In this document: in pieces, positions 21,937 through 33,590 of the stretch
How the letters are laid out: every line of letters starts with the position of its first letter
How positions within the stretch are numbered: the first letter of the stretch is position 1
Translations under genes and position numbers: made by a program
From: Cryptomeria japonica
Lineage: Eukaryota > Streptophyta > Pinopsida > Cupressales > Cupressaceae
NCBI RefSeq assembly: GCF_030272615.1
Contig: NC_081408.1
Location: forward strand, 199,046,841 to 199,110,840
DNA length: 64,000 nucleotides
Reading direction: 5' to 3'
Notes under the pieces: model-generated
Database searches by the model: none
What the model was told of the DNA's origin: nothing
What the model saw: only the letters and a program-made list of their open reading frames with translations

Positions 21937-23333
21937 TTCACCCTACATAGTTATTGTTCAAACCATTGTCAAAGGGGTTATGATTAATTAGTACTGTTAC
22001 TTAGTTTTCATTTTGAAAATTTTAGTTCAGTTCTTAAGGACGTAATACCATTGATAAGAGAAGCTGGAGCAATATTCCTACTCCATTGTTATACCCACAA
22101 GTAATGAAAGAAAAGCAAAGTGGAAAGAGGAGTAACTGCCTGTAAAAGAAGAAAAAAAACCACAAATTCAAGTGACATACAAATTAATTGTATAAAATGT
22201 GAGTCCCACACTATTGTTCAAGTCACTGGATATTTATGTTTCAAGTTTAATATACAGCTATATTTTTTTATAGAATACAGGACCAATTTGTTCAAGCAAT
22301 TGGATATTTATGTTTCAGTTTAAATATACAGACTATATATTTTAAGCTCTTATGACAACGTGAAAAATAGAGATCTTTATAGTTTTTAGCACAAGCACAC
22401 TAAAGGGAAGAGTGTTTGCAGGTCGCAAAACTACCTCGCATGGCAAACGACCAATAAGGGAATCTTTTGACTTATATTGTTTTATTCTTTTTAGATGAAA
22501 AAAGAAGGATATATATTTTTAAACGCCCAAAATAGTAGCACCGTGTGCCAACGATTGTCCAGTTTTTAGTAAATGCTAAAATTAAGTTGGCTGCCAATCT
22601 ACCTAACATTGAACCCTGATCCTTTGCCTTCGCAAAGTGAACTCAAACTAGCTACTTCAGGGGCCTCGAAAGCAAGACAACAAGAAGAAGAAAAGAAACT
22701 AAATTAGTTAAATGGTGGTTCACCTTTATGAGTGAAAAGAGAGGATTAAGGCTGGAGTCTTATGGAGTTCCTTGAAAAAATTCTGTAATTGTTTCATAAA
22801 TTTTGTAGTGCAGTTTAAATTTCAAAATTTATGGAAGATAGTGGTCCGATAAAGTTTATTATCAACATATTCAATTCAACAAGGTAATAAATATAATTTA
22901 ACAAAAAAATTAATGGATAAAAGATGAGAAGCTTGAGATGATTGACAAGTGGCAGGAAAAAAGCCGAGCTAGTTAGACAATTTATGGCCCCCACCTTTTC
23001 CACCTGCACAATTCTGAACCCTAAAAAGCAGGAGCAGCTATTTTTCATAAAAAGATTCCAATTAATCCTGTAGCAAATTTCTGAAAGGACTAACTGACTA
23101 TTTTTAATAGCTAGCTATGAATCGCAATTGATGAACTTTTGGTTTATGATAAAAACAAGAGCTTTAATTAACATTCTTTAATTTTCAATAAACGGAAATT
23201 TCAACATAGATGATTACGGTCAAAATATCACATTTTTTAATGTACCTCCAGATTTATTATTTACAATGTCTGAGTTACCAAAATGGTAAAAAAGTTTGTT
23301 ATCCTCAGCATACTTCAATATCCCAGGCCCTGT
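21937..23333. other. Spacer, no gene recognised
   Basis: AT-rich sequence without convincing open frames, terminal repeats or structured motifs. The right-hand end may include the 3' untranslated or downstream region of the minus-strand host gene. Confidence 0.5.
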
Positions 23334-23339
23334 TTTATT
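23334..23339 (-). terminator. Poly(A) signal for the host gene
   Basis: AATAAA on the minus strand, about 66 bp beyond the stop codon of the terminal exon, a sensible distance for a plant polyadenylation signal. Confidence 0.5.
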
Positions 23340-23404
23340 CACAAACCCTTGGAGCCAAAGCCAACTCTAGTCAACTATAGAAGATTATTGACAAATGATA
23401 AAAT

Positions 23405-23581
23405 CTAGGCATGTTCTTTTTCTTTAGGCTTTGATGAGGTATACCACCAGATGCTAGTCGCAACAGCAACAACACCTGCAACAATTGCATAGTTTTTTGT
23501 CTTGTCCCTCGATACACTTTCAGAGGACTGGCTTCCAGGTGTGCCATCTGAGGCAGATTTCTGTCCCTCTGGTTTGTGACC
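23405..23581 (-). CDS. Terminal exon of a host gene: C-terminal membrane anchor
   Basis: Fifty-eight codons plus a TAG stop, opening directly after a splice-acceptor sequence (TTAATTTCCAG then GGTCAC). It begins GHKPEGQKSASDGTPGSQSS, a polar Ser/Gly linker. A basic stretch SRDKTKN then leads into a hydrophobic segment YAIVAGVVAVATSIWWY and ends with a charged tail SSKPKEKEHA. That is the layout of a tail-anchored or C-terminally anchored membrane protein, with the tail rich in Lys. I do not recognise the family. A poly(A) signal follows. The host-like composition, clean frame and acceptor set it apart from the decayed transposon frames around it. Upstream exons must lie at higher coordinates; 44690-44728 is the best candidate. 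Confidence 0.55.
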   Translation of the reverse strand, partial: GHKPEGQKSASDGTPGSQSSESVSRDKTKNYAIVAGVVAVATSIWWYTSSKPKEKEHA

Positions 23582-24681
23582 CTGGAAATTAACCGTTATT
23601 TATTTTGTCAGGCTGCATTGAAATTACACTGGAGTAAAAGATACATACCACTCATGTACATGTATGGATATATATAAATGAGCCATATCACGTACGTATC
23701 ATACAAGGACAATATAAAACATTTCCTTGAATCCACATTTGTTAGATCTCTGGAATCAGTAATCCTTATCCAAGTAACAAAATTGGTATTTCACAGGCAC
23801 CTACTTAAAGCTAGTGAACTTTTTTGCTATATTTAACCTCAACTTGTTTTTAAATCATTCACAATAAGCTTCTATGCACTGTTCACTAGCAATACTTTGG
23901 AATATCAAAAAATGGAATTAGAATAAGTATCTAACATAGTTAACAAGAAACTAAAAAGGAACATATGCCTGTTGCCGCTGAGGAGCAGCAGGGATGTACT
24001 ACATCCTTTGGGGATATGCAGAAAGAAGAAAATAGGAGGAAAGCTCCTGTTGACTGTACAGTGATGCATTTTTCTCTAATGGTTCCAGGTTTGGATAATG
24101 GTTCTATCGTTGGTCTAATGAATCTCCCTTGTTCCAAAAAATGAAGTTTGGAACAGTTGAATCCCTTGTATTAGGGTTAAGGAAAACAAGGTAAAAAAAA
24201 TTGGCTTCACACCATGACTTTGGGTTTGTAGTTTGTAAGGATAAGTGGTGTCCTAGTTTGTTGTGTCATCGTTGATCCTCTTGGGTTCCTTTGCTGTCCT
24301 ATTGTGCTTAATGCTTATTTTTCTTACTTTTTGTACAGGGTCTGCCCCTTTCAAAATTCCTGCTTGCCTTAATCAAAACAAGTAACTCAGCCATAGGGAC
24401 AAGGCCCCTGTCTCCTTGCCCATTTTAATATATCCCAGATATTCCAAAAAGTGATGAATGAATGACAAGGCCCAATTATATACAAGCTTTATCACAAGGT
24501 TCAAAACCAAGCAGATACAAAAATAAAGCAATATATATAATCTTCCACAATATATGATGTGCCAACGAATTCCAATGCCAATTAGCACATCTTCTGCCCA
24601 AAAAACTTTGATGGCCTAATCTTCTATAACTCATGTAGCTAAACATCAATAAATAAAACTCGTGTCATCCCAAATTCCTGC

Positions 24682-24975
24682 AGAAGTTATGTTCTATCGT
24701 AGAAATGCCCCTGAAAGTGTAAAAATTAATCTAAAGACTGGGGAAGTTATGTTCTATCATAGAAATGCCCCTGAAAGCGGAAAGATTAATCTGAAGACTG
24801 GGGGGCTTAATATGGTTCTACTTCTAGGTGGATTTACAGATTAAATTTAATTCATTTACTGAGAAACTGCTTCTTCTAAGGACTTAAACTCCTATCATCC
24901 TGAATTCCTACAGCAGCTATGTTCTATTATAGAAATGCTCCTCAAAAAAGGGTGATTAATCTACAGCAGCTATGT
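24682..24975 (+). repeat. Short tandem/dispersed duplication, unit about 62 bp
   Basis: The phrase GAAGTTATGTTCTATCGTAG and its continuation through a GACTGGGG end occurs twice in tandem (about 24684 and 24746). Partial copies built on GCAGCTATGTTCTA occur near 24912 and 24965. No coding role is apparent. Confidence 0.6.
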
Positions 24976-27900
24976 TCTACTTCTAGATGGATTTATAATC
25001 CAAATCTTGAGAAATCTTTCATTTAAGGATTTTTAAGGCATTAGCTATAAGTTGTTTTATGCTTGTACATGGAAGGCCTTGTAAACAATTTGCCAGAGTT
25101 GCTGGTGTTGGAATTGCAACAGCATCTTATGCAACTTGTAACGTATCAGCAATAATAATTGCTTTGGGGTTTTCTTACATGATTAAGCCTTCCTAGATGA
25201 CTAAGAAGGGTCACATAACTTTCAAGAGTTCGCCAACATTTTCTAACAGATTACAAGGATAAAGACCATTCTCCACATTGCTTACAACAAACTTTGACAA
25301 AAGACAAACAAGAAACAAGGGCATACTGAGAAATGTCATATAAAAGCAATGACTAAACAAACAAGGCTCGGCTTCAAAATTAAGCGTTACAGCCTGACAA
25401 TGCAGAGCCCAAGAGTTTGCACAAAGGACTGTACACAAACTATTAGCAAACAGATTTATCTAAGTAATTAGAAAAATATATAGAAAATGCAATGGAATTG
25501 TGAAATACAAAGGTGAAAAATGGGAAAAGCTAAATTAGCTCATTTATTCATCGTGGACAAGATACCACAGGTATCCGTACAACATTGGGACTTGGACACC
25601 AAAACTATGTTATTTTTGTGGGTTGAAACAAAAGATGGATTGCACAGCACAATATGTGTTAGACAACAATGAAGGTTGTAACAATGCCCAACCGTGTCAT
25701 AAACACTTAATTCTCACCACCTTCTAATATTGCACCTAACATAACATCCTAATACTATATCAACATTTCGTCCTTATCATGTTAATTCCCCTTTTCATTA
25801 AGACCACTAATTAATTACATAATTCATATTATTTACTTAATTATCACTCATTCATTTATTCGAAAATAAATAAATAAATTCATTGTCAATTATTATTCAC
25901 AAATAATAATAAAATCTAATTATCCACTCATATTCCATCATTACTCCTCCATGATTCCGTTATATTTTTAAATCATGCACAACTAATCAGTCAAAATAAA
26001 TAAATAAAAATGACTAATTATCTTCACCCATTTTAAAGCCCATTAAAGAGCCATCATTACTCCTTTTGACTATTCTTAGTCAATAAAGATTCTCAACACA
26101 TCTCAATCAATTTCTACCATTTATTCAAAGATCAAATTCTAAACGTTCACATCCTCAATCAAAGCATCTATAAATTCAACCCAATCCTTCATCAAGATAT
26201 TACATGATCTTCACAGCTTGACAGGTACATGTTGCAGAATCTCGCAAGAATCCTTGAACAACCACATTCATTGCATCTCAAGCAATTAACTTCAACACAG
26301 AGGGTTTTGCATTGATAAAATTTCTCATACATTTTGTTTTGTTTGAACTCTCTTTAGCTCAATCGAAGATATGGTTTAATTTATAATAAAGGGTTTAATA
26401 CTGTTTTAATCTCTGTGCATGTTGCTTTAAATCGTGCATATACAATGAGATTTATAAATTTGGTTAAATAACAATTTGGAATGAGTTCTTCACTACCTTT
26501 GGATTTTGTTAACATCCCCCATTTTATTAAAACCTCATGGAACATCTGCATGTTATTTAATTATCATTTGTTAGGGCTTTGTTTAATACTTAGTGTAAAG
26601 CTTTTACCGTAACCCCTCCCCACACCTCAATTTGAGGAGTGTAGAGCAAGCTACTATTCAGGTTACTTTGTTAGATATTTTGGTCACTTCTACAAGTAGA
26701 GGATTTTCCTCATTTGTAAAGGTCTTTGGCTCTTGATGAATATAAACGTTGTTTTGACCTTGTTCTTCATATCTCATCCTAGTGAATGCCCCTTGTTTTG
26801 ATTTCATGCATGTATTTTTTTGTCTGCTTACAGCCCTCAAGTGGAAGCTAGTAGAACCCGCCTTGGCTGCAGCCATTAATAGTTACCTACATTGGTCCTC
26901 TAGTGTAAGCAAGTTAAGCTATCTCTAGCTGTGATTTCTATATATTTATGTTTGATAAATTGATTGAGTGCCAAGGGGAGAACTGATTAATCACCAGTTC
27001 TTGTTGCATCACCCCATTTTTATTTTATTTATTTATCTCTCCTAACCCTATGCCCCCTAACCATTTTCTCTGTAAGCATTTTTCAGTTTTTAGATTAGAT
27101 AGGAAGCCAGCCTTCTCTACAAGTGGCTCGCATGTTTGAAGTTGTGCATGTGAGCACCCGAGACTACTTGCTTCCCAAATCAGGCCTTTCTGGTCTTCCC
27201 AAAAGGGTGTGTCAACTTGGAGTAAATAACACAATTCAGTTCCAAAACTGTTAATATGTAACATCATTTCACTTACTACGGTAATTTGTTGACTTAGAAG
27301 CTTAAGTCAAACTCTGTTAATTGCTTAAGGCATGTGCCCTACCAGTGCCCCTCTGTTGTGTCATTGTGCAAGCAAAGCAAGACATGATGATTTTCTTTAC
27401 ATAGTATTACTCACGAGCATTGCATAAGGGATAGTATCCATACCTTACAAATCTTACAAATATTGCAAGGAGTTCACCTAAGGTTTTAATCCAAACCAAT
27501 CATGCTTGAATCATTTGCCCTTTCTTCATATGCAATGAGACCCTGTTACATGGGCACCCAATTGCAGAAACAGCATTTGAGGCTATGAAAACTACGCCAC
27601 TTGTTCTGATCTATATACTTAACCTTCTTCACGACTCATAACTAATAATTGACAAGGCAACTGCAAATGGAAGTAGTGTCAACAAGATCATGCTTCTCTA
27701 TAAGATTTGTGTGCACAGGATTAAAGGCTGATGGATGCTGAATTGTGAAAGTCTCAAACAAGTGGTTTGCATGGTTTGAGTAACTCAAGTTTGAACACAA
27801 GATGTATGGCCAAATAAGGAAGAAGCCCTAGGAAAACTGAGTTCTTACCAACAGTGCCTAGTATGTCATAAGAAACATCTCATAAGAAACTTTGCCACCA

Positions 27901-28001
27901 ATCTGAAGTGTATGGAGCTGGACACACATAAATGGCCTCTTGAACTTACACAGTTGGTGAGTAAAGATCTAGTGACCCTAATGATGCACTCGTTAAATGC
28001 A

Positions 28002-28900
28002 TTAGAGGAATTCCTTTGCTTTGTCCAATTCCTTGCCCTTCACTCTACCTTGTAGAATTGTTGGTTGTGAAAAGCAATGTCTAGGGGTTACATATTGGAA
28101 CTCATAATATGTTTTGAATGGATATACATATTCAAAGTGAACAGCACTATTGCAGGCATGTTGGATGTAAACCATGTTAGCATCCCAGATGCAGGGATGA
28201 ACACTACTGGACATTTCAAGCTATTGCACTGGAGTGCAACTTAGTATCTAGCATTCCCCACAAAGCTTGCCATAAATGACTGACATATCTGGGATCCCCA
28301 TCATATACAATGAAGAGAAAAGCCCCAAAATCCATCCAAACATACTAGAAGATGAGTTTAGTTGTTTCAGGGGCATAGATAGGTTTATTAAATGTAACCA
28401 TGACCAGCATCTTCTAGCTCAATATCTAGCATTTCCTGCAAAATTGGCCATAAATGTCTCTCATGCCTGGAATCTTGGTTAGATACAATGGAGAGAGGAA
28501 CCCCAAATGTATCTAGATGTCCCAGGAGAAGAGTTTGTTTGGTTGTTTCAAGTTCTTAAGAGAGTTTTCTTGAAGGTAGCCATGATCAAAAAGAACATAA
28601 ATTCATGCTAAAGTTTGGCACCAGCAAACCATATAAAATGTCCATGCCGATGGATTTTGATGGCTTGGACAGGACTGGAAGAGATTTATACATCCCTAAT
28701 TTGTAATTAGCTAGTTTCACTATTCTGCAAGTGACCCTAGAGTTGGTGTGAACCTCAATGTCTTTAAACAGAAGTGGCCAGTATAAGTAACATTTACATA
28801 CCTCAAAAATTACCATGTGATTTGGAATAGTGTGCCTCCAATATAGGCGTGTTGTGAGGTGTACCACTACCATACATATTAAATAATAATATATATAAAA
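28002..28900 (-). pseudogene. Fossil Ty3/gypsy integrase with internal duplication
   Basis: Broken minus-strand frames recall a gypsy integrase: LYWPLLFKDIEVH and a Cys-containing stretch (zinc-finger region, near 28800), then SKSIGMDILYGLL (core start). Two successive versions of the second-Asp region follow (DPRYVSHLWQALWG and a DSRHERHLWP-like copy about 180 bp apart). Near 28100-28170 comes a distal helix (YIQHACNSAVHFEYVYPF). A further fragment reading MDFVLGF occurs near 29360, beyond the SINE. Many stops are present. Domain order is right, but the repeated core implies local duplication. No RT or LTR belonging to it is evident. Confidence 0.5.
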
Positions 28901-29012
28901 TATGCCGAGAGATATCCTTCTCAAGGCATCTATTGCACTTTTATATGAAAAATTGATAAAAAGAGATCTCTTGAGAAGAATATCTCTAAGCATATTATGG
29001 GATAACCACAAA

Positions 29013-29304
29013 GTTTTATATATATATATATATATATATATTGTTACCCACAGGAGGTATCCCCGCAACCTAGCCCAGCTCCCAACCTGCCTTACCTTGG
29101 TCTTGCTTTTTGTCAAGTTGGGGTCAAGTCGGGGTGAGCTGAGCTGAAACTAATCCTCCAGGGCCACACGAAGCTCTGCAGTCTGCAGGGGACCCACCCT
29201 GGGCATGGCTGAGTTAACCGGGTTGGGTACCGGACGAGGCTTGAACCTGCGTCGATTGTCCATGTCTTTCAACGGCTCAACCAACCAGTCCACACCCCGG
29301 GGTC
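29013..29304 (-). mobile_element. tRNA-derived SINE with 9-bp target duplication
   Basis: 292 bp flanked by exact AACCACAAA repeats (29004-29012 and 29305-29313). On the minus strand the head carries an A-box-like TGGTTGAGCCGT and, about 35 bp on, a B box GGTTCAAGCC: an RNA polymerase III promoter of tRNA type. The body is GC-rich, unlike the AT-rich surroundings. The 3' end is a TA-dinucleotide tail about 26 bp long in place of poly(A). It interrupts the integrase fossil. Confidence 0.85.
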
Positions 29305-29429
29305 AACCACAAATATACCTCTCTGTGTTATTTTGAAATCCTAATACAAAATCCATATTGATGTTTGTTGATTTGGATTTTAATGCACCAATATTCCTAT
29401 TGGATTTGAAACACTAGAGGTTGAAACAC

Positions 29430-29815
29430 TTCTTTGAGGAATTCTGCCAAACAGTTCATATGCTTGCTTTGAGTTTATATAAGACTGCATTTCTTTGAGG
29501 AATTTGGTGAAAAAGTTCAAGTGCTCTCGTGTTTCCATTAGACCGCATTTCTTTGAGGAATTCTGTAAAACAGTTCCTATGCTCGCTTTGTGTTTCCATA
29601 AGACCACATTTCTTTGAGGAATTTTGTGAGAAAGTTCATGTGCTCTAGTGTTTCCATTAGACCGCATTTCTTTGAGGAATTCTGTAAAACAGTTCCTATG
29701 CTCGCTTTGTGTTTCCACAAGACAGCATTTGTTTGAGGAATTTTGTGAAAAAGTTCATGTGCTCTCGTGTTTCCATTAGACCACATTTCTTTGAGGAATT
29801 CTGGCAAACAGTATG
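29430..29815 (+). repeat. Minisatellite with alternating 61/58-bp units (119-bp higher-order repeat)
   Basis: Units begin TTCTTTGAGGAATT. Starts at 29549, 29610, 29668, 29729 and 29787 give spacings of 61, 58, 61 and 58 bp, with A-type units (CAGTTCCTATGCTCG) alternating with B-type units (AAGTTCATGTGCTC). Weaker units extend leftward to about 29430. Because 119 is not a multiple of three, the minus-strand frames across it are not a protein repeat. Confidence 0.88.
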
Positions 29816-31571
29816 CATGCCTTTTCTGCATGTCTACTATGGCAATTCTAACTATAGTATCTGATCAAAACTGTAAGAACCTCAAAAGGCCCTCAACTCT
29901 GACAACTGAAGTTTAGTTGAACCTGTTGCGTTTTTAAGTTTGTTCTATGCAAATTTTTGAACAGCAAGTCTACTTTAACCATTACAAGCTCAAAAAGCAA
30001 CTATAGGGAAATGCTAGAAATCAATTCTAATTCAGTAATAAACTGATCAAACCCTTATTACATTTATTCAACCTTTATTTACCCTCAATACATAAACAGA
30101 CAATAAAAGATAGGAACTAAAAAATACCAAGAATTTCTGGAAACCCTTATTTCTTCCTTGCTGGTCATACACAGTCCATTATGACAGCATGCTGTAACTC
30201 ACTCCAAACTGATCCAAAAAGCTTGCAGGATAGCTCAATGGATGACTCCAGGCTGGGCGCACCTTCTCCTTATTTTGTTTATTTTTTTGGATCCCTCCAA
30301 CATGCAAATCGCAGACCCTTAGGTGATTGGCGCTACTTCCCAGGCAGCCGTACAGCCATCAATAAATATCTCCTTTGGGTACCTCTATTTCCCTGTTTGC
30401 TACTGCAACAAAATACTGATAAATAACGATGCTTCTCTGTCTAATAAGCACAAACTTGGTCCCTGAATGAAACCAACTGTAAGAGCAAGATCAACTGATA
30501 TTTCACAACCTCTGATGCTGTTGTACAAGAATCCCACGTTTTCCTGTACCAATACCTCTGATCACTACAGAAGAATCTTCTGCTGAAACCCTTGGCCAAA
30601 ACTCCTCTTAGAGCTCCAAACAAAATATCAAAACTTAGCATAATGAAAAGAAGACATAAAATCTTCCATCTTCTCATCTTAGGGTTTAGCGCAATTTTCA
30701 AGAAAGGTACGATTTTGGCATTAAATGAAATTCTTAACTTTTATTATTTATTTTTGACTATTGAAGTATCAAAAATAAATCACTTTCAATTTAATATAAA
30801 AATTGGCCCCATCTGATGAGAAATAGACCCTCACTTAAGTTACAACTTAAAGTGACTTTTAAAACATTAAAACATTAAAGTTCGTCATTTAATATTTAAT
30901 TAAAGTAATTAAATATTAATATCTCTCTAAGTATCCATCAGAATTGCCTGCCGTCAAAACTGGAGACTGCCAAACCATACTCTGCCCCTGCCCAACCCAC
31001 TGGCTATAAATAGCAGGACTGCTAAAAATAGAAAGTATCTCAACCGGAGTCCTGGAGACCCCAAACGAAACCCAGTCCTGGAGTGCCTACTCTGAAGATG
31101 AAGAATCAAACTCCGAAGGACCCTCTAACCAACCTCATCAGCCTACGAGGGTCAGTGATAGGCTAATCTACTCAGCTGACAGATGTCAACTAGAAGGGGA
31201 CATCACAAAAACCCTCCTTCCACAACGTTGATGGATGTTTATACTCTGTCTTTGCTTCCATTTGACAATAGGCATGGAGGATGCAAAATTTAGTTTTAGC
31301 CTGCCAATTGCATTTGCTTAAAACTTTCTGAAGTTTCTTCAAACCCATTTTCCATTAATTCTGCAAGTGAGATCATATTTCTTTGAGGTAGTCTGCTTTA
31401 AAGTTTCTAAAGCATTTTGAGTAAAATCATTCTGTGCAAATTATGGAAGCATAGCATCATAAAATCAATTTTGTTTTGAGCCATTTTGTGAAAATAGATC
31501 ACACACTGGCTGGTTGAGACCACATTTTGAATATGTATCTATCAGAGCATTTTAAAATATAACATCTGACA

Positions 31572-31917
31572 GAAATCTATCTTCTCTCCCACTTCAATGG
31601 ATGTCCATAGAAATCTATCTTCTCTCTCGCTTCAATGGATGTCCATAGCTCAATCCAGAGCTATCATTTTGTCCCAGGCATTGTTGAGTTGAGCATTACA
31701 TATTCACATTTGCTTCAAATTTGAAACCTCTTCCCATCAAATCCATTTCAGAGGATGTCCATAGAAACCTATCTTCTCTCCCGCTTCGATGGATGTCCAT
31801 AGCTCAATCCAGAGCTATCATTTTGTCCCAGGCATTGTTGAGTTGAGCATTACACATTCACATTTGCTTCAAATTTGAAACCTCTTCCCATCAAATCCAT
31901 TTCAGAAGTCTGAAGAT
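31572..31917 (+). repeat. Nested tandem duplications (38 bp and 154 bp)
   Basis: A 38-bp unit starting GAAATCTATCTTCTCTC is duplicated at 31572 and 31610. A 154-bp unit that begins with the same words is then duplicated at 31610-31763 and 31764-31917, with only a few differences. The longer copy includes ATCCAGAGCTATCATTTTG. Confidence 0.88.
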
Positions 31918-33044
31918 GTAAAATAATGAGAAAATGGAGATGTTTCTGGCACCAACATACTCAACATGCAAAGGGTTACCATGAATAATGATATAACACG
32001 CCATGATCTGTAACCCTTCAAACCTTCCACTGCAGTTTCCAGTCACAGAAAACTCATAGGGCAATCCATGTATATATACATCTTCCCTCCCCTGTTCAAG
32101 CAATTGCAGGGTATTGCAGGGTATTAACAGCCAGCTCGGAGGAGACTGAATCAAAATGCTTAATTCTTTCACTACCGTTTTATGCATTAAGTGTCTTTCA
32201 GACGTCAAATTTATTTTCAATTTGTTGTTGTTTACACAGAATATTCTACCGCACTGTGGCTGCAAAAATGCCTTTCAGCGTAAAAAATAAATTGCATGAC
32301 CAGGCTTTAATAGATGCTTTTCTTAAAGCTAGATATCTCCAGATTCTTGTCCTTGAAAAAAGTTTGCATAGCCAGGTACCAATCTTACAAAAGGACTGGT
32401 ATGCATAGCAGTAGTCTAGGGACTGTCCCATATGTCGTAGGGATGGGGCACAGGGACACAACATCCCCTTCTTTTCCCCCTTCTGCATAAAAATTAGGGA
32501 ATGGTAAGCTACAGGGTGTACATAATAAGTGACTACACCACCAAGTGCAAAATCTTATTTATCAGTCTTGATTTCAAAGGAACGGTAGATACAAAAATTG
32601 CAAAGTAGAGTTTGGCTTTGATTTTTTCACATGCTTGATATTGTGTAGGTTCACTTAAGTCCTAATTTAGCTCACATTATTTGACACAGCGGCTTGAGAT
32701 ATAAAAGAATCCCAGCACATATTGACAATAGAGTTGTCTCAGGGAAAACTTCTCATTCTGCAGTTACAAGGAGTTGTGCAGTCTGAAATGATCCTGACCT
32801 GTATTGAATCTGTTAGCCTTATTTTGAAGCGTCTCATCTTTGCCCTGTTCTGCTCTAAAGGTTTGCATTTTGCCTTTGTTGACCTATTGTTAATAACTGG
32901 TTTGAGATAATCTTTAGATGGGCCTTGTGTTTAAGTGTCCCTTTTGTCTCCTATGTTGCCTTCGACCTTTGGTTTTATGTCAATTATCCAAAGTTAGAAC
33001 CATCAAAAAATTGTCTAAGTTCCTTTTATCAACCTTTCCTTGAG

Positions 33045-33590
33045 GTTCGAAACCTCTATCGTAAGACAAGAAGGTTGTGAAAACCTTGCCAAAGCCCAAC
33101 AATGGTTTCTAAACTTTTGATGTGAGCTCGTTGCAAGCAGCCCATCAACAAATAGAGGAGATTTTGAAAACCTATGTTGGTTACCGACAAGGATTCCACA
33201 ACCTTGTCAAAGCCCAACAACCTTCTTCTAGCCCATTTATTCTTCAAGCAAAGGCAAAATTTCTAAAGGCAACTTTTAAAGATTCTTGGCGTATGTTGTG
33301 GTTTTGGCATATTTTGATGGTTTTGAAACTAGTGTCAGCCCTCAACAAGGTTCTCACAAACCTTGTTGGGACCCAACAAGGTTTTGACAATCAACTTGCT
33401 ACGATGGAACCACGAAAAAGATGGAAGAAATCGTATATCGGCAACTATTGGAGGTTTCGAAACTTCTGTTGGCTCCTAATGAGGTTTCCACAACCTTCTT
33501 GGAGCCCAACAAGCCTTTCAAAACAATCAAGAAAGGAAAACAAAGTAGCGTGTATTGGGCTTGGCAAAAGTTTTTGAAGGTTTCATAACC
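33045..33590. repeat. Degenerate interspersed repeat of CCAACAAGG / AAGGTTNNNAACC words
   Basis: Short words such as CAACAAGG, GGTTTTGAAA and CCACAACCTT, many of them partial inverted repeats of one another, recur irregularly. This looks like a highly diverged minisatellite. The unit length cannot be fixed by eye. Confidence 0.35.

Noticed and set aside
23964-24143. Plus-strand frame of about 60 codons starting MPVAAEEQQG
   Set aside because: No splice or promoter support, not matched to any family I know, and it lies in the putative intron; likely chance.
29221-29280. tRNA gene suggested by A and B boxes
   Set aside because: No cloverleaf or acceptor stem; the boxes belong to the SINE head flanked by target duplications.
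29380-29831. Minus-strand frames with repeated HKIPQRN-type peptides
   Set aside because: They follow the 119-bp minisatellite, which shifts frame every dimer.
32246-32488. RT or RNase H fragment
   Set aside because: The minus-strand frame has no recognisable motif when compared with gypsy or copia domains from memory.
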